A stretch of DNA of 64,000 nucleotides from Anthoceros angustus (taxonomy: Eukaryota; Streptophyta; Anthocerotopsida; Anthocerotales; Anthocerotaceae): positions 1 to 64,000 of the forward strand of contig VJWM01000193.1 of assembly GCA_010909165.1 (NCBI GenBank), written 5' to 3'. Position 1 is the first letter of the stretch. Each line of letters starts with the position of its first letter. Below, piece by piece: positions 1 through 11,896 of this stretch. The position numbers were made by a program, and so were the translations under genes. Under the pieces are notes generated by a model. The model ran no database searches. It was not told the origin of the DNA and was given only the letters and a program-made list of their open reading frames with translations.

Positions 1-844
1 GCCCCTCACGGAAAGTCGCGACCTCGCGGTCTTGGGTGTGCCCTTCTCCCGATTCTCCGGTGGTAGTCCTCCGCCACTAGGGTTGTAAATTCCCCACAGT
101 ACGTCCGTTTCTCGGCCACCGTGGTGGAACTAGCCACCACCCCACTTGACTACTCAAGCGTGGCATATTGTGAGCATCCCTAGCATATATAGACACCTTT
201 TATTCTAAAATTCCCAATACCCAAGGACTCTATTTCTACCCCACCCCTCACGGGTCAAACCTAAGGTCGAAAAATTATTATTATCTCCAAGGGCCAAGGA
301 CCATTCCGTATAAAAGACGACTCGGATGATTCTCAAAGCACACTGCTATTCTAACACATCCAAAACAAAAAAAATCGTTCATCGACACTTGGGAGGCGGG
401 GTTAGTGCACATGTGGTCTCCACATGTGCACTACCAACTACTCCCTCCGGAACCTTTCCCTTCCCAATGAACTCTCCTCGCCCCACGGCCACACAGACCC
501 CTTTTCCCTTGGGCCACATGACCCTCCTTGGGCCACATGACCCTCTCCTCATGGGATGAACACACTGTGGCAGCAGCTTGGAAAGAGGATCGTGAAGAAA
601 ACCCCCCATGCTTTTCGCCCAGCCTCCGCCTCACCAGTCTGCAATCCTACCTCTTTTTCGGCCACGCTACCTCCCACTCCTGTGCGTGAGCTTGGCCACC
701 CGCCTCGACCATCCGTAGATCTTCCCGCCTTCAGTGACCAAGACGTGGCGCTCAACCCGCTTGATGCCGACTTGACGCTCCAATCAACCCCACTCGACGT
801 TCGATACACGGAAGTTCACACCAAATCGTCTGCTTGAGAGACAC
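1..844. other. Intergenic, no recognisable gene
   Basis: I see no open frame with a recognisable product here. The stretch is of mixed composition and holds two adjacent copies of a short GGGCCACATGACCCT motif near 512-545. It probably belongs to the degenerate repeat that occupies the next 4 kb. Confidence 0.5.
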
Positions 845-1549
845 CCAGGGTCTCTATACATCCGGCCGTGGTCCAACACACCTACTTTAGTGTCTAAAAT
901 TGTAGCTCTACCACGAGCGCCTTACCAATCTAACACAAATTCTACGGCCGATGGAACTCCTATCCCTCAAAAGGAAACCCCGGTCCTAGGCTATCGCGAC
1001 TCTAAATCAGCGCCGCCGCCTCCGCTGACACGCCTCGCCCCACGGCCCACGGGGACCCCTCTCGGCCTACCGCCCGATCCGAGCGATTTTCCCCACAACC
1101 TCCACCTCACTCACCGCCTGAGTTTCCGCGCCTTCCCGCTGGACGCTGCCTGCGGGCCTCTATATCCGCTGTTGTCCCGCCTCCTCCTCGCCGGACAACC
1201 ATACTGCAGTGCTCCTCCTCCATGCTCGGCTCGCGCCTCGCCTATATCTCTTCCAAAGACCACTTGCGTGGAGGATAGCGCCCGCCCTACTCGAAGGAAC
1301 CATCGTAAACGCCTGTGGCGGTCAAGATGCACCAAGAGCCTCGCCTCCCGCCCCAACAACCACATACACGCTAGAGTGAGCACCCGCCACCATGCAGTGG
1401 CTGTGACATGAGCATCCTCATCCGGACAGTAGCACAATACGCCTTCCGATACGAGGTCCTTACCCTCTCCTCCCGTGGACAATCCTCGGGCCGCTTGATT
1501 CTCCAGGGATCTCCCTCCATCTGCGACACTCCTGCCGGTGACTTCCCCA
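845..1549. repeat. Direct repeat, copy 1 (about 0.7 kb)
   Basis: This block aligns in the same orientation with 2538-3222. Both begin near a 'gggtctct(t)atacatcc' string and end near 'ctccggtgacttcccca'-like sequence. The copies match in long exact tracts, for example around 'ggtcctaggctatcgcgact' and 'caacaaccacatacacgcta', broken by small indels. About 1 kb separates them. They could be two LTRs of a very short element or a simple local duplication. I do not see clear TG...CA ends, a primer-binding site or a polypurine tract, so I call only a repeat. Confidence 0.7.
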
Positions 1550-2537
1550 TTCACCTTGTGTTTTGGTGTGTGGGTTTCTAAAGCGATTGGGACACCAAGT
1601 GCGATTACACAATACATTTAGGTTCCTAGTTCGCCACGGACATGTATGGATTGGTTGGTTTCACGTTATGTGCTATGCACCATTTGCACGGAAGCCTTTC
1701 TATGCCACGCCACCCTAGTGGCGTATGTCGGGCAAGATACCTCTCCAATGCACACACACCTACAAGCACGGTGTTTGCAACCTAGCTAAACCCAAATAGC
1801 AAAACATCGCTGAAAATACTCTAGCTTCACTTCCTTTAGACTCGTCCATCTCGGGGTTTGGTGATCCAACCCGAGTTCTCGATCACCTTGCGAACTCCAC
1901 CTTAAAACACAAAATCTACAAGAACTCCATGCCTAATCACTTCACTCTCGCAAGAGATTGGCCGTCTTCGTGGAAAGCACACATGTCAAAACCATTCTTC
2001 CCAGGCAAGTCCCTTCTGCGCCCTTGTCTTGATCTCTCAAACCGGTTGGTCACCGCCAATAGGACCTTCAACATGTGAGTCACCAACCTCTTGCTAGTCA
2101 ATGTCCCACCCATGCCTCCCAGACTCGGAGGTCATGAAGCGTTATCCGGGACATGGGAAGATGAAGCGCACAAGCGGTTGGATCTCTCGGCAAGAACGCC
2201 GGTGAGCGGATAGTCTTCACCGGATGTCTCGAGACCCGTCCAGTAGCATCCGTCGTCATCCTCCTTGCTACAACCCAACTGCGATACCGGCCGGTCCACA
2301 CCGGTTGTAATGACAACGAAACCCCTTTGATAGTCTATTAAAACCCACGTCTACTATTCACCACTCCAAGTCCGCTACTCGCACATGTACATGTGCGGGG
2401 TTGATACCACTTCTTGGGGCATTAAATCGCACCACGACACGAAATGACGCGCACGAGTTCGGGTTGGGCAGCAAACCAAGTGTAGTTTGAACGCGTTTGG
2501 GTCATCCATTATTCTTGGCATGAACCACCACTAAACC
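1550..2537. other. Spacer between the two direct repeats
   Basis: No coding sequence is recognisable. The interval contains a TCTATTAAAA-type AT stretch near 2330 but no retrotransposon protein motifs. If the flanking repeats are LTRs, the element is internally deleted. Confidence 0.45.
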
Positions 2538-3222
2538 CAAAGGGTCTCTTATACATCCGTGGTCCAACACACCACTTCTTTAGTGTCTAAAATTGTAGCT
2601 CCTACCACGAGCGCCTTACCAATCTAAGCAACAAATTTACTACCGATGGAACTCCCTATCCCTCGTCAAAAGGAAACCCGGTCCTAGGCTATCGCGACTT
2701 CTAAAATCACTGGCCCTGATTGCCGCCCGCCACGGCCCATGGGGACCCCTCTCGCCGCCTCGCCTCGATCCGAGCGATTTTCCCCACAACCTCCACCTCA
2801 CCTCACCGCCTCGAGTTTCGCGCCTTCCCGGACGCTATGCCTGTGGCCTATATCCATTGTCCCGCCTCCTCCTCGCTGACAACCATACTGCTGCTCCTCC
2901 TCCATGCTCGCTCGCGCCTCGCTATCTCTTCCAAAGACCACTTATGGAGGATAGGCGCCCGCCCTACTCGGAAGGAACCATCGTAAACGCCTGGCGGCCA
3001 AGATGCAGCCAAGTTTCGCCTCCCGCCCCAACAACCACATACACGCTAGAGTGAGCACCACACCATGCAGTGCGGCCGGGACATGAGCATCCTCATCCGG
3101 ACGTGAAAGCACAATACGCCTTCCGACAGAGGTCCTTACCTCTCCTCCCGTGGACAATCTCGGGCCGGCCGCTGATTCTCCAGGATCTGCCCTCCATCTC
3201 GCGACACTCCGGTGACTTCCCC
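2538..3222. repeat. Direct repeat, copy 2 (about 0.7 kb)
   Basis: Second copy of 845-1549. Differences between the copies are mostly 1-10 bp gains or losses, many at CTG, CAG, CCG or CGG trinucleotides, for example 'catccggccgtgg' against 'catccgtgg'. The same pattern is seen between the large transposon copies further right. Confidence 0.7.
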
Positions 3223-5469
3223 ACCTCGCCTCGCTCCACGACGGAGCCGGTTTAGCCACCGTGGGTTGCTTCCCACGGTGGTTGCTCCTGCCGTTCGCCT
3301 TCTTCTGCTTGGCCACCTCTCTGACTGCCCTAGCTGCCTCTCTTTCCCGCTTGTACCTCCGCCACTCTTGAATTTCCAAGGGCGCCATCGCCCACCGCCT
3401 CTGACTCGCGAGACCTCATCCCAAGTTTCTTCAATTGTAGCATGCGCCTTGACCTCGATTTACTAAAGCTTCCCGCCGAGTGGACATGTCCCTTAATCGC
3501 CTCTGCCTTTTGTATAAGGCCGCTGCGACCTGCCGCTTCTGGCCCGCTTCCAGCTTTCCAACTTCTCCTGAGCAACTTCTCCTGCTGGCCTTGCACACTC
3601 ACCCAAGTGAGAGCCATGGTCGCTTGATCGAGGAGATCCGCTCATGCCTCTGCAGGCTATGGTCAAGTCAAACTCGCAAATCCCCAAATTGGCTGTCCTT
3701 TGCCCATCCGCCCACACAACAATTCGATGAAGCGGTGTCTCCTATCCCCACCTCACCGGACTCGTTGAAATGTCGCCAAAATGTCCCGGAGTCTGCTATG
3801 TCTTGGCCACTGGTTAACCCTCCTCCCTAGGGGTTGGTCGCCACCGCCTCTTCCCCGCTTCATTCTCTAGCGGCAGATTCATCCTCGCACACTGGAGGGA
3901 GCAACTTGCCATTTCCCCTTTGGCAGCCCTTCCAACGCGAAACGCAAGAATGGATCCAAGGTCCTGGACAATTCAGAGTATACTGCAGGTTTATGGATGA
4001 CCTATGGAAGAGGAGGACAAGATTGTGATAGTGAAAAAGGCTAAGGGTGGGAAGAAGGTGGCTCCTATTTAACTTCCAGAGGAGGCATTGACTGTGGAAG
4101 TCGAAGCCGGGCAGTTAGGGCTACTTCTCGGGCTGCATCAAAGACGACCCCATCTTCGTGGGCGGCAGTGGACGGTGGAGCTGCAGGCCAGGTAGAATCG
4201 GCCTAGGTAGCTAGGAGGTTAGCGGAGACTAGGGCGTGGTGGAGGAAGAGAGGCGCCAGGCGGCCGAGTGGGATGCGAGGTCCGCTCTCCAGGACCGAGC
4301 TAAGGTCACAGGTGAACAGCTCGGCGGCCTTGATAGGCCTAGGGTCGGCAGGCCCCGAGCCATGAATGGCAAGCAAAGCGGCGGAGAAGGCGCGGGCGAC
4401 GAAGGAGGTCGCACGGCGGGTAGCGGAGGAAGCCCAAACAACCATGGAGTCCGCCCGGTAGGGGGGACGGGAGACCCTGGAAGCCCAACTCAAGGCCGGA
4501 AAGGACAGGGAGGAGAAGAACCGGGCGGACCGAGATTACTACCGCCGGGACCGGAACCGGCTGAGGGAGGAAGCAGGGGTAGCCAAAGCTAGAATGCAGT
4601 GAATGGACATTGTACCTTTTAGTTTAAATTAAGTGTTCTTTTTTTATGTATAAGCAACTTACTTCTTTCTTGATATATAATGTAATTATTTTTAAATAAT
4701 TAATTGACCTACATAATCCCTCTAAATCGTCAAGTGTAATGGGCTGCGAAATCGGCCTTCTTTTTTCTATCATGCTCACAGCTTCAAAGTAGGTCGAGAA
4801 CGCCTGTGCCCACTCTTGTAGCTTGCTCGACATTCGTCGGCTCACGCGTTTCGCATGCAGGCACTCCAAGTCTTCTTTACCCGAGCTAGCTTAACTACTG
4901 GATTGGTTAGTGACTGATGGGGGTTAGGTTAATGTGCTCAGTCTAACCTCTAGTTCTAACCCTAATTCCGTCCTCTAGCTCTAGTGGCGATGGCGTTGGA
5001 TGCCGTACGCGTGCATGCCTGCCCTGCTGCGCCCATTGCTCGTATGCCAGTAGCCTCATCTGGACGCTGGTCAGGTGTCCAGTTCTTCTCGTTGAGCTGC
5101 TCCTCAGCTCGCTGGCTCACAGCGATAGCCGGTCGTGGCAGGATCCCAGGATTGACAACGACCTGAAGGGAAGAGACAAAAAGCAAAATGCTAGCCTCGA
5201 TCTCAAACAGCATTAGCAACAGAAGGCCTCGCATCATATCCGATGCCAAAAACCACCCAACATGAGTACTACTGCTGCTAGAGAACCTCACGGTGCATAG
5301 GGTGATGTGATGTTGAGACAAGCCGAAGGCATCACTCCCTTAACAGGTTGCACGACAGCAGCTCAGTTGTTTGGAGGAGTTTTCCAGCGACGGTCGTTGC
5401 CTCCTGAGAAGCAGGACCATTGATGGCAACAATTTTTCGCCATTGAATTACTAAGAAGCCACTGCAGGC
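3223..5469. other. Gene-poor degenerate sequence
   Basis: Several short open frames occur on both strands but none gives a protein family I recognise, and no splice-compatible set of exons stands out. The 4230-4590 part is GC-rich and reads as a charged, low-complexity frame on the plus strand. An AT-rich tract lies near 4620-4710. I regard the interval as repeat-derived and non-coding. Confidence 0.45.
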
Positions 5470-5730
5470 CTGTGCAGGCACTGCCGCCTTACAGAAGGGC
5501 AGGCAGCGGCACTCACAGATTGTGGAAAGAGGACTGCTGGATGACGTAGTGGTGGGCACCTGCCTGGTGGACATGTATGCAAAATGTGGTGAACTGAAAG
5601 ATGCACCATGGGTTTTTGACAGGATGGCCTCCAAGAATATGGAATCATGAGCGGCACTGATTGCTGGGTATGTGCAGCAAGGGCTGAGCAAGAGGCATTT
5701 GTGGTGTATGGACAAATGGAGCCGGAGGCC
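5470..5730 (+). pseudogene. PPR gene relic
   Basis: Plus-strand translation gives recognisable pentatricopeptide repeat sequence: an 'LQKGRQ.HSQIVERGLLDD' helix, then 'LVDMYAKCGELKDA', 'FDRMASKN' and 'ALIAGYVQQG'. These are hallmarks of plant PLS-type PPR proteins. The frame is broken by an inserted base after KDAP and by a stop where the usual Trp of 'W..LI.GY' should be. It is far too short for a PPR protein and is non-functional. The part from about 5579 onward is repeated at 9601. Confidence 0.75.
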
Positions 5731-6009
5731 CTGATTGTAGCCCCTTACAGAAGGGCAGGCAGCTGCACTCATAGATTGTGGGCAACTACCGTGTGGAGCC
5801 TGCTGTACAGGCGCTTCGGGGCAAGATTCCCGAGTTCCAGGGTAGCATGTCCGGGCGCTGGTCTTCACGTCTTACAAAGGTGTCTTTGAGAGCAGCCTTT
5901 CCCAAATCTATGGTTTTACTTGGAATGGTTGCGTTTGTTTCAGGGTTTCAGGTTGAACGTATTCACTTGTCCTTGGAAGCATCAAATTCCAGGTCCACAA
6001 CCGGGCAAT

Positions 6010-6266
6010 GGCATCCAGTAGTTTAGAGACCAGGTGCTGGACGACATGCTGAGACAGTGAAGATGGGAGGAGATGCTTCCCTTGCTGGAGTTTGCGTACA
6101 ACACCTCCCGTCATGCTGCCACCGGCGTTACTCCCCACAAGCTCCTTTATGGCGAGACTCCTCCACCACCTGGCCTTTGGCCATCGAAGGTCTCTAAACT
6201 AGAGAAGCAAAACCAGGTATTGGACGATGCACAGCAAGGACCTGGCCAAGAGGCGGTTGTTCTGAT
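6010..6266 (+). mobile_element. Ty3/gypsy-type integrase fragment
   Basis: Translation on the plus strand gives 'VLDDMLRQ', a stop, then 'RWEEMLPLLEFAYNTSRHAATGVTPHKLLYG'-like sequence followed by ETPPPP (reading frame open 6073-6270). The 'LP..EFAYN...H..TG.TP..L.YG' pattern is typical of the C-terminal part of the integrase catalytic core in Ty3/gypsy (Metaviridae-like) retrotransposons. Upstream sequence from about 5850 resembles the preceding core region but is frameshifted. No LTRs, reverse transcriptase or gag could be linked to it, so this is an isolated, dead fragment. Confidence 0.75.
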
Positions 6267-6395
6267 GTAAAGATGGAGGCAGAATGCCTCATTTCGGCTG
6301 ACCATGCTACTTTTGCTTGCCTTATGAGGGATTGTGTGAGCACTGGTGCCAACTCGAGTTGCGAGCTACGATGCACTCACTGATCCTGAATGCAC

Positions 6396-6683
6396 TTCTT
6401 CCATGTGAGGTGTGCTGTTTGTTTGACCTATTCATTGGGCCGTCTGAAACATTCCAGATGACGGGATGGCCGTCCTGCGCATATCCTTGGGCCAGTTTGG
6501 ACCACAAGCCGTTCAGAATCGTTCTTGTGGTGAAATGGACAAGCCCCGATATCTGGGTTTGCACTTCTTCCACGTGAGGTGTCATGTTTGTTTGACCTAC
6601 TCATTGGGCAGTCTGTAACATTCCAGATGACGGGATGGCTGTCCTGCGCATATCCTTGGGCACCAGATTGGACCACAAGCTGC
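6396..6683. repeat. Two tandem copies of a roughly 117 bp unit
   Basis: The unit runs from 'cttcttcca(c/t)gtgaggtg' through 'cattccagatgacgggatgg' to 'ttggaccacaag'. Copies begin at about 6396 and 6565. The same unit is present at 9418-9533 (single copy) and at about 10406 and 10575. It reads through in no recognisable protein. Confidence 0.7.
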
Positions 6684-7169
6684 TTCGGAATCGTCCTTGT
6701 GGTGACATGGAAAAGCCCTGAAATCTGGGTATGCAAAATGTCATGAACTGGAAGATGCACGCATGGTTTTGACAGCACGGCCAGACGAGAGGCGGGGACA
6801 TGGAATGCCCAGGATACCTGGGTATGCAAAGCGGGATGAACTGAAAGAGGCATGCCAGGTTTAGGCAATGCCGAGCATCGATTCTCAGAAATGGACTCAG
6901 GAAGTGGATTAAGATGAACGTACTAGTTTATACCGGGAGATTTTGTGCCTTCTTTATTGTCACCTGCTTTCATATTCCCCGACCATGGTGTGAGGGATAA
7001 GTGAACCTCAGCAGAATCTAGAGAGAGTGTAAGTGTGCCTATGTCATGGACTCTGCGCCCCTGTATCTGCGCCTCCTCCCCTGCCTCACCCTCGCCGGGG
7101 CCCTGGAGGCGGAAGCCTCTTGGGGGATTAGCAGATCAATCCAAAACCAACCCTCTTCGGTGATCGGAG

Positions 7170-7740
7170 GAGTCCTCCACCATCACTACTTCTTGATTAC
7201 GGACATATGGATCGATTTCCCAGACCCCAGTTGGCCACCACATTCTGGCGAGGCGGTACTTAACCTAGATGGAGCAATTCGTGATGGTGGTGTTCGTGCA
7301 TTTCCTAGTGTCCCTGTCCCCAGTGTGTCAAGCCCCCGAAATGATGAAAACTGCAGGGAAGAACCCGTCCCGCATGGTGAAGAAGCATGGTTGTGCAGTG
7401 GCGGAGTTGTTAACATCAAAGAACCCTGCACTCTTTCCAGCCGCCTTCCTAGTCCATCTAAAACTATCATCATCATAAAATTCAGCACCCCATTCCTCCA
7501 ACTGTATATGGTCTTGACCATGTTAGAGGACACACTCATAGCACTAGAAGCCCATCCCTTTGCCCTCAACCACGCAGGGAACCTCCAAGCCACAAGATCG
7601 GAGCATACGGACCGCTCTCCCTCAAATCTTTGGTAGAGGCAAAAGTCGTGGTAGGAGTGTCCACAAGGAAGAACTGAAAAATTATGTGCACCATACCACC
7701 TGCACAAGTTAAGGTTACTTCAAGTGGTCAGCTTTCACTT
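7170..7740. other. No confident gene; weak zinc-finger-like frame on minus strand
   Basis: The minus strand of 7186-7707 holds an open frame with 'LPCGHSYHDFCLYQRFEGE', which superficially resembles the C..H..H..C spacing of RING-H2 fingers. The rest of the frame has no family resemblance and lacks the second metal pair. I treat this as probably fortuitous or a relic. Confidence 0.25.
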
Positions 7741-7794
7741 CACTCACATTACATTTGATTAAGCTCCACTTCAACCTAGACCACTACAGACAGG

Positions 7795-8050
7795 CACCAT
7801 GACAGCTGCCTCCACTTGAACAAAGCACCATAAACAGTGCAGCACCATCAAGTGGAAGGTGCTCCAAAGCACCATACAAAGTGCAGCTACATAAGGAGCA
7901 CCATCAAGTGGATGGTGCCGCAAGTGGATGGTGCCATATTACGTGCATCACCATAATTACCACCTCACTTGGAGCACCATCCACTTGAACACACTGCACC
8001 AATATCAGCGTACACGAAAACTAGTGGCTCACTTGAGCACCATCCACTTC
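7795..8050. repeat. Array of CACCATC / AAGTGGA motifs
   Basis: About a dozen irregularly spaced copies of GCACCATC(A/C)A(A)GTGGA or its complement occur in both orientations. At 7898-7918 the motif forms an exact short hairpin, GCACCATC-AAGTG-GATGGTGC. Spacing is irregular, so this is not a simple tandem repeat. It could be a decayed satellite or a cluster of binding sites. Confidence 0.6.
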
Positions 8051-8352
8051 ATATGAACCCTTGATGAACGCAATGATAAGCACACACACCACCTAACCAC
8101 CTACCCCCAACCACCTAACCACGATTCGATTTAAGTGCACTCTACACATGATGTAACTTGCAAAAATTCAAATTTAAGAGGAAGACCATTGAAGGAAAAG
8201 TGGTGATGTCACTCTTCATCACCCAACATTGAGCGTGAACACACACAGTACATAAGGGACAGCATTGACTTCACCTCCATACCACCTCTGATCAAGAGGG
8301 GCTTCAATCCAAGGTGGCCAAGAGGCCTGGTCGCCTCATCAAGGAAGACAAT

Positions 8353-9311
8353 TCACGGTGTCGCCATGTCTTGCTCATGCAGCGTCACCCCTTTTCTCCA
8401 TATCTCCACACACTCCTTAGCCTCGTGCAGTTTCTGCTGCCAGGTGGCAAGTTCAGACACCAACCCCTCCTCCCTTTCAACCAAAGAACGCAATTGTGTT
8501 GTCTTCACCTCTTTGCTGGTTGATGCAGCTCTCAGCTCATACTTCTCCAAAGCCAAGTCTCCCAGACCTTTTTTCAGCTTGTCAACTTCCTCACATACCT
8601 CCAAGAGCACTTTCTCTTCGAGCTTCACCTGCTCTGTAACAACAACAAGATCCTCTAGAGCAGTTTCCAAGAAGGTGCCATGACGTCTAGACATAGGCCA
8701 AGTCCGTGACTTGCTCTCAGGGCCACCCCCGCTGTCTGTGCCATGTACGAATGGTTCAGCCACCACCTCATGAGAAGTGGACTCCACGGATCTTTAGTCG
8801 CATTGGTTTCCACCGGCACCTTTGTTTGTAGCTCTTCCTTGGCCGAATGGGCTTTTTGAATCTGCTCTCCGGAGATGCTAGCACCTTGGACTCCCGAGCA
8901 TGAGGCGTGTCCTGGCTAATACTCTCCTCACGGGAAGATCCCTTGTGCTTGACACCCATCCGCAAACATATGAACCTCGGATCCCTTTTGTCCTCCACTA
9001 CAACATCCTCACATTGCGCTTCTTTTTCGATGTTTACGCTCTTGAACCACACCCCACCGAAGGGCCTTTGTTGTCTTGTCATAAGTGAACCAATCAATGG
9101 AAACACCTTTCAACTTCTCCACAAGAACTCCAAGTGCCATCTTCCTAGGAATGAACTTCTTCCCTCGGAGGGCCCGGTATACGATAACACAAATCATCAA
9201 TGTTTTCCCACTCGCCTTTGAAATCACCTTGCAACAGCGTTTGAGACCACTTGAACCCTTCGTTCTTCCCATTCGGCCCAAACACACTAACAATAAACTC
9301 GTCACCACCAA
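8353..9311 (-). pseudogene. Decayed coding-like segment with coiled coil
   Basis: Three overlapping minus-strand open frames (9311-9009, 9106-8768 and 8787-8353) can be chained only by frameshifts. The last part is rich in Glu, Lys and Leu heptads ('LEEKVLLEVCEEVDKLKKGL') and predicts a coiled coil. I do not recognise the family. A frameshifted repeat-derived gene is the simplest reading, but a real gene with short introns is not excluded. Confidence 0.35.
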
Positions 9312-9600
9312 TCGAGTCCTTGAGAATATCGATTACGAAATATCCCTAACATTAAAACCAACACGAGTGTGCCATCTCCTTCTTTCCGGTCCCGAGACAT
9401 TCACAGCTTTCCTTGCAACTTCTTCCACGTGAGGTGTCATGTTTGTTTGACCTATTCATTGGGCCGTCTGAAACATTCCAGATGACGGGATGGCTGTCCT
9501 GCGCATATCCTTGGGCCAGTTTGGACCACAAGCTCCTCTTCAAAGACAGCCATCTTGTCGGCTATGCGATCCAAGGCGAAAGCGAGTCGTCGGCCGGATC

Positions 9601-11189
9601 GCAAATGTGGTGAACTGAAAGATGCACCATGGTTTTGACAGGATGGCCTCCAAGAATATGGAATCATGAGCGGCACTGATTGCTGGGTATGTGCAGCAAG
9701 GGCTGAGCAAGAGGCATTTGTGGTGTATGGACAAATGGAGCCGGAGGCCCTGATTGTAGCCTTACAGAAGGGCAGGCTGCACTCATAGATTGTGGGCAAC
9801 TACCGTGTGGAGCCTGCTGTACAGGCGCTTCAGGGCAAGATTCCCCGAGTTCCAGGGTAGCATGTCCGGGCGCTGGTCTTCACGTCTTACAAAGGTGTCT
9901 TTGAGAGCAGCCTTTCCCAAATCTATGGTTTTACTTGGAATGGTTGCGTTTGTTTCAGGGTTTCAGGTTGAACGTATTCACTTGTCCTTGGAAGCATCAA
10001 ATTCCAGGTCCACAACCAATGGCATCCAGTAGTTTAGAGACCAGGTGCTGGACGACATGCTGAGACAGTGAAGATGGGAGGAGATGCTTCCCTTGCTGGA
10101 GTTTGCGTACAACACCTCCCGTCATGCTGCCACCGGCGTTACTCCCCACAAGCTCCTTTATGGCGAGACTCCTCCACCACCTGGCCTTTGGCCATCGAAG
10201 GTCTCTAAACTAGAGAAGCAAAACCAGGTATTGGACGATGCACAGCAAGGACCTGGCCAAGAGGCGGTTGTTCTGATGTAAAGATGGAGGCAGAATGCCT
10301 CATTTCGGCTGACCATGCTACTTTTGCTTTTGCTATGAGGATTGTGTGAGCACTGGTGCCAACTCGAGTTGCGAGCTACGATGCACTCACTGATCCTGAA
10401 TGCACTTCTTCCATGTGAGGTGTGCTGTTTGTTTGACCTATTCATTGGGCCGTCTGAAACATTCCAGATGACGGGATGGCCGTCCTGCGCATATCCTTGG
10501 GCCAGTTTGGACCACAAGCCGTTCAGAATCGTTCTTGTGGTGAAATGGACAAGCCCCGATATCTGGGTTTGCACTTCTTCCACGTGAGGTGTCATGTTTG
10601 TTTGACCTACTCATTGGGCAGTCTGTAACATTCCAGATGACGGGATGGCTGTCCTGCGCATATCCTTGGGCACCAGATTGGACCACAAGCTGCTTCGGAA
10701 TCGTCCTTGTGGTGACATGGAAAAGCCCTGAAATCTGGGTATGCAAAATGTCATGAACTGGAAGATGCACGCATGGTTTTGACAGCACGGCCAGACGAGA
10801 GGCGGGGACATGGAATGCCCGGGATACCTGGGTATGCAAAGCGGGATGAACTGAAAGAGGCATGCCAGGTTTAGGCAATGCCGAGCATCGATTCTCAGAA
10901 ATGGACTCAGGGAAGTGGATTAAGATGAACGTACTAGTTTATACCGGGAGATTTTGTGCCTTCTTTATTGTCACCTGCTGCCCCTACATATTCCCCGACC
11001 ATGGAGTGTGAGGGATAAGTGAACCTCAGCAGAATCTAGAGAGAGTGTAAGTGTGCCTATGTCATGGACTCTGCGCCCCTGTATCTGCGCCTCCTCCCCT
11101 GCCTCACCCTCGCCGGGGCCCTGGAGGGCGGAAGCCTCTTGGGGGATTAGCGAATCCAATCCAAAACCAACCCTCTTCGGTGATCGGAG
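9601..11189. repeat. Duplicated mosaic block, copy 2 (1.6 kb)
   Basis: Second copy of 5579-7169, again with the PPR relic (9601-9800), the integrase fragment (open frame 10084-10281) and two roughly 117 bp units (about 10406 and 10575). An extra copy of the 117 bp unit precedes it at 9418-9533 and is joined to it by unrelated sequence. Copy differences include 'aaccgggcaatgg' against 'aaccaatgg' and 'ggcaggcagctgcac' against 'ggcaggctgcac'. Confidence 0.85.
10020..10277 (+). mobile_element. Ty3/gypsy-type integrase fragment, second copy
   Basis: This has the same integrase-core sequence as 6010-6266, with the LPLLEFAYNTS...YGETPPPP motif string intact over 10084-10200. It is a passenger of the duplicated block and non-functional. 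Confidence 0.75.
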
Positions 11190-11860
11190 AGGGTGTTAGA
11201 CTGGATTCGCTTATCCCCAAGAGGATCTGAGCTATGTGCTGATTACTACCTGCAGTGCAATGAGGCCGCGGAAAACTTTGGGAGTTGGGTGCAGACAGAC
11301 TGTCGTGTCTCGCAATCTCTGTCCTCTACGGTGCTCAAGATTCGTTACCCCACAAGGATCTGGAGCTGGGACGGCGTGTGCATGCTCTGACTGTGGAAAC
11401 GGGATACGAATTGGAGACGTCCTTGTGCTACCATGTTGTGCGAATGTATCGGATACGTTCGTGTGCAACCATGTTGTGCGAATGTATGGTTCTCACGGCA
11501 GGTTGAACGACGCGATGGATGTGTTCACCATGGTTGCCAAAGCAGATGCCTTCATGAGCTCTTCCATAAGTTTTGCACAGGTTAAGCACGGGCAAGCTCA
11601 GCAGGCCATATAACTGCATCATCCGATGCGCAGGTCAAGTGTGAAGCCAGATGGCCATGTCAGGGCATGAGGCAAGAAGCTTTTGGCCTCTACAGCGCCA
11701 TGCAAGAAGAAGGCACTGTTGTACCCCAATTCTGTGACATTTGTGCCTCTTGCAGGCCTATGCAAATGTGACAGCTTTGCATTTGGCAAGGCAGCCTCAC
11801 TTCCAGATTGGAAACAAGGCCTTCCAGTTACACTAGTGCCCTGGTAGACTGGCATTCATA
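11190..11860 (+). pseudogene. PPR gene relic, tail-to-tail with the intact PPR gene
   Basis: The plus strand reads in pieces as PPR sequence: 'DLELGRRVHALTVETGYELET', 'HVVRMYGSHGRLNDAMDVF', 'QEAFGLYSAMQEEG' and 'PNSVTFVPLAGLCKCDSFAFG'. Frames change at least four times, and a short stretch around 'catgttgtgcgaatgtat' is duplicated at 11431 and 11470. It lies just beyond the stop of the intact PPR gene but on the opposite strand, so it is a separate dead paralogue. Confidence 0.75.
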
Positions 11861-11896
11861 CTCTCGCGGAATATGTGGAGGAACATTATCCTGTTC

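Larger units (their letters stand above)
5579..7169. repeat. Duplicated mosaic block, copy 1 (1.6 kb)
   Basis: This block is nearly identical, in the same orientation, to 9601-11189. It contains the end of a PPR relic, a Ty3-type integrase fragment, two internal copies of a roughly 117 bp unit and further PPR scraps. The homology stops sharply at 'tgatcggag' in both copies. Differences are mostly small indels. Confidence 0.85.

Noticed and set aside
845-3222. Complete LTR retrotransposon
   Set aside because: The direct repeats lack clear TG/CA ends, and the 1 kb between them has no gag or pol motifs.
7186-7707. RING-H2 protein on the minus strand
   Set aside because: Only one C..H..H..C-like string is present, the second metal pair is missing, and part of the frame lies in repeat DNA.
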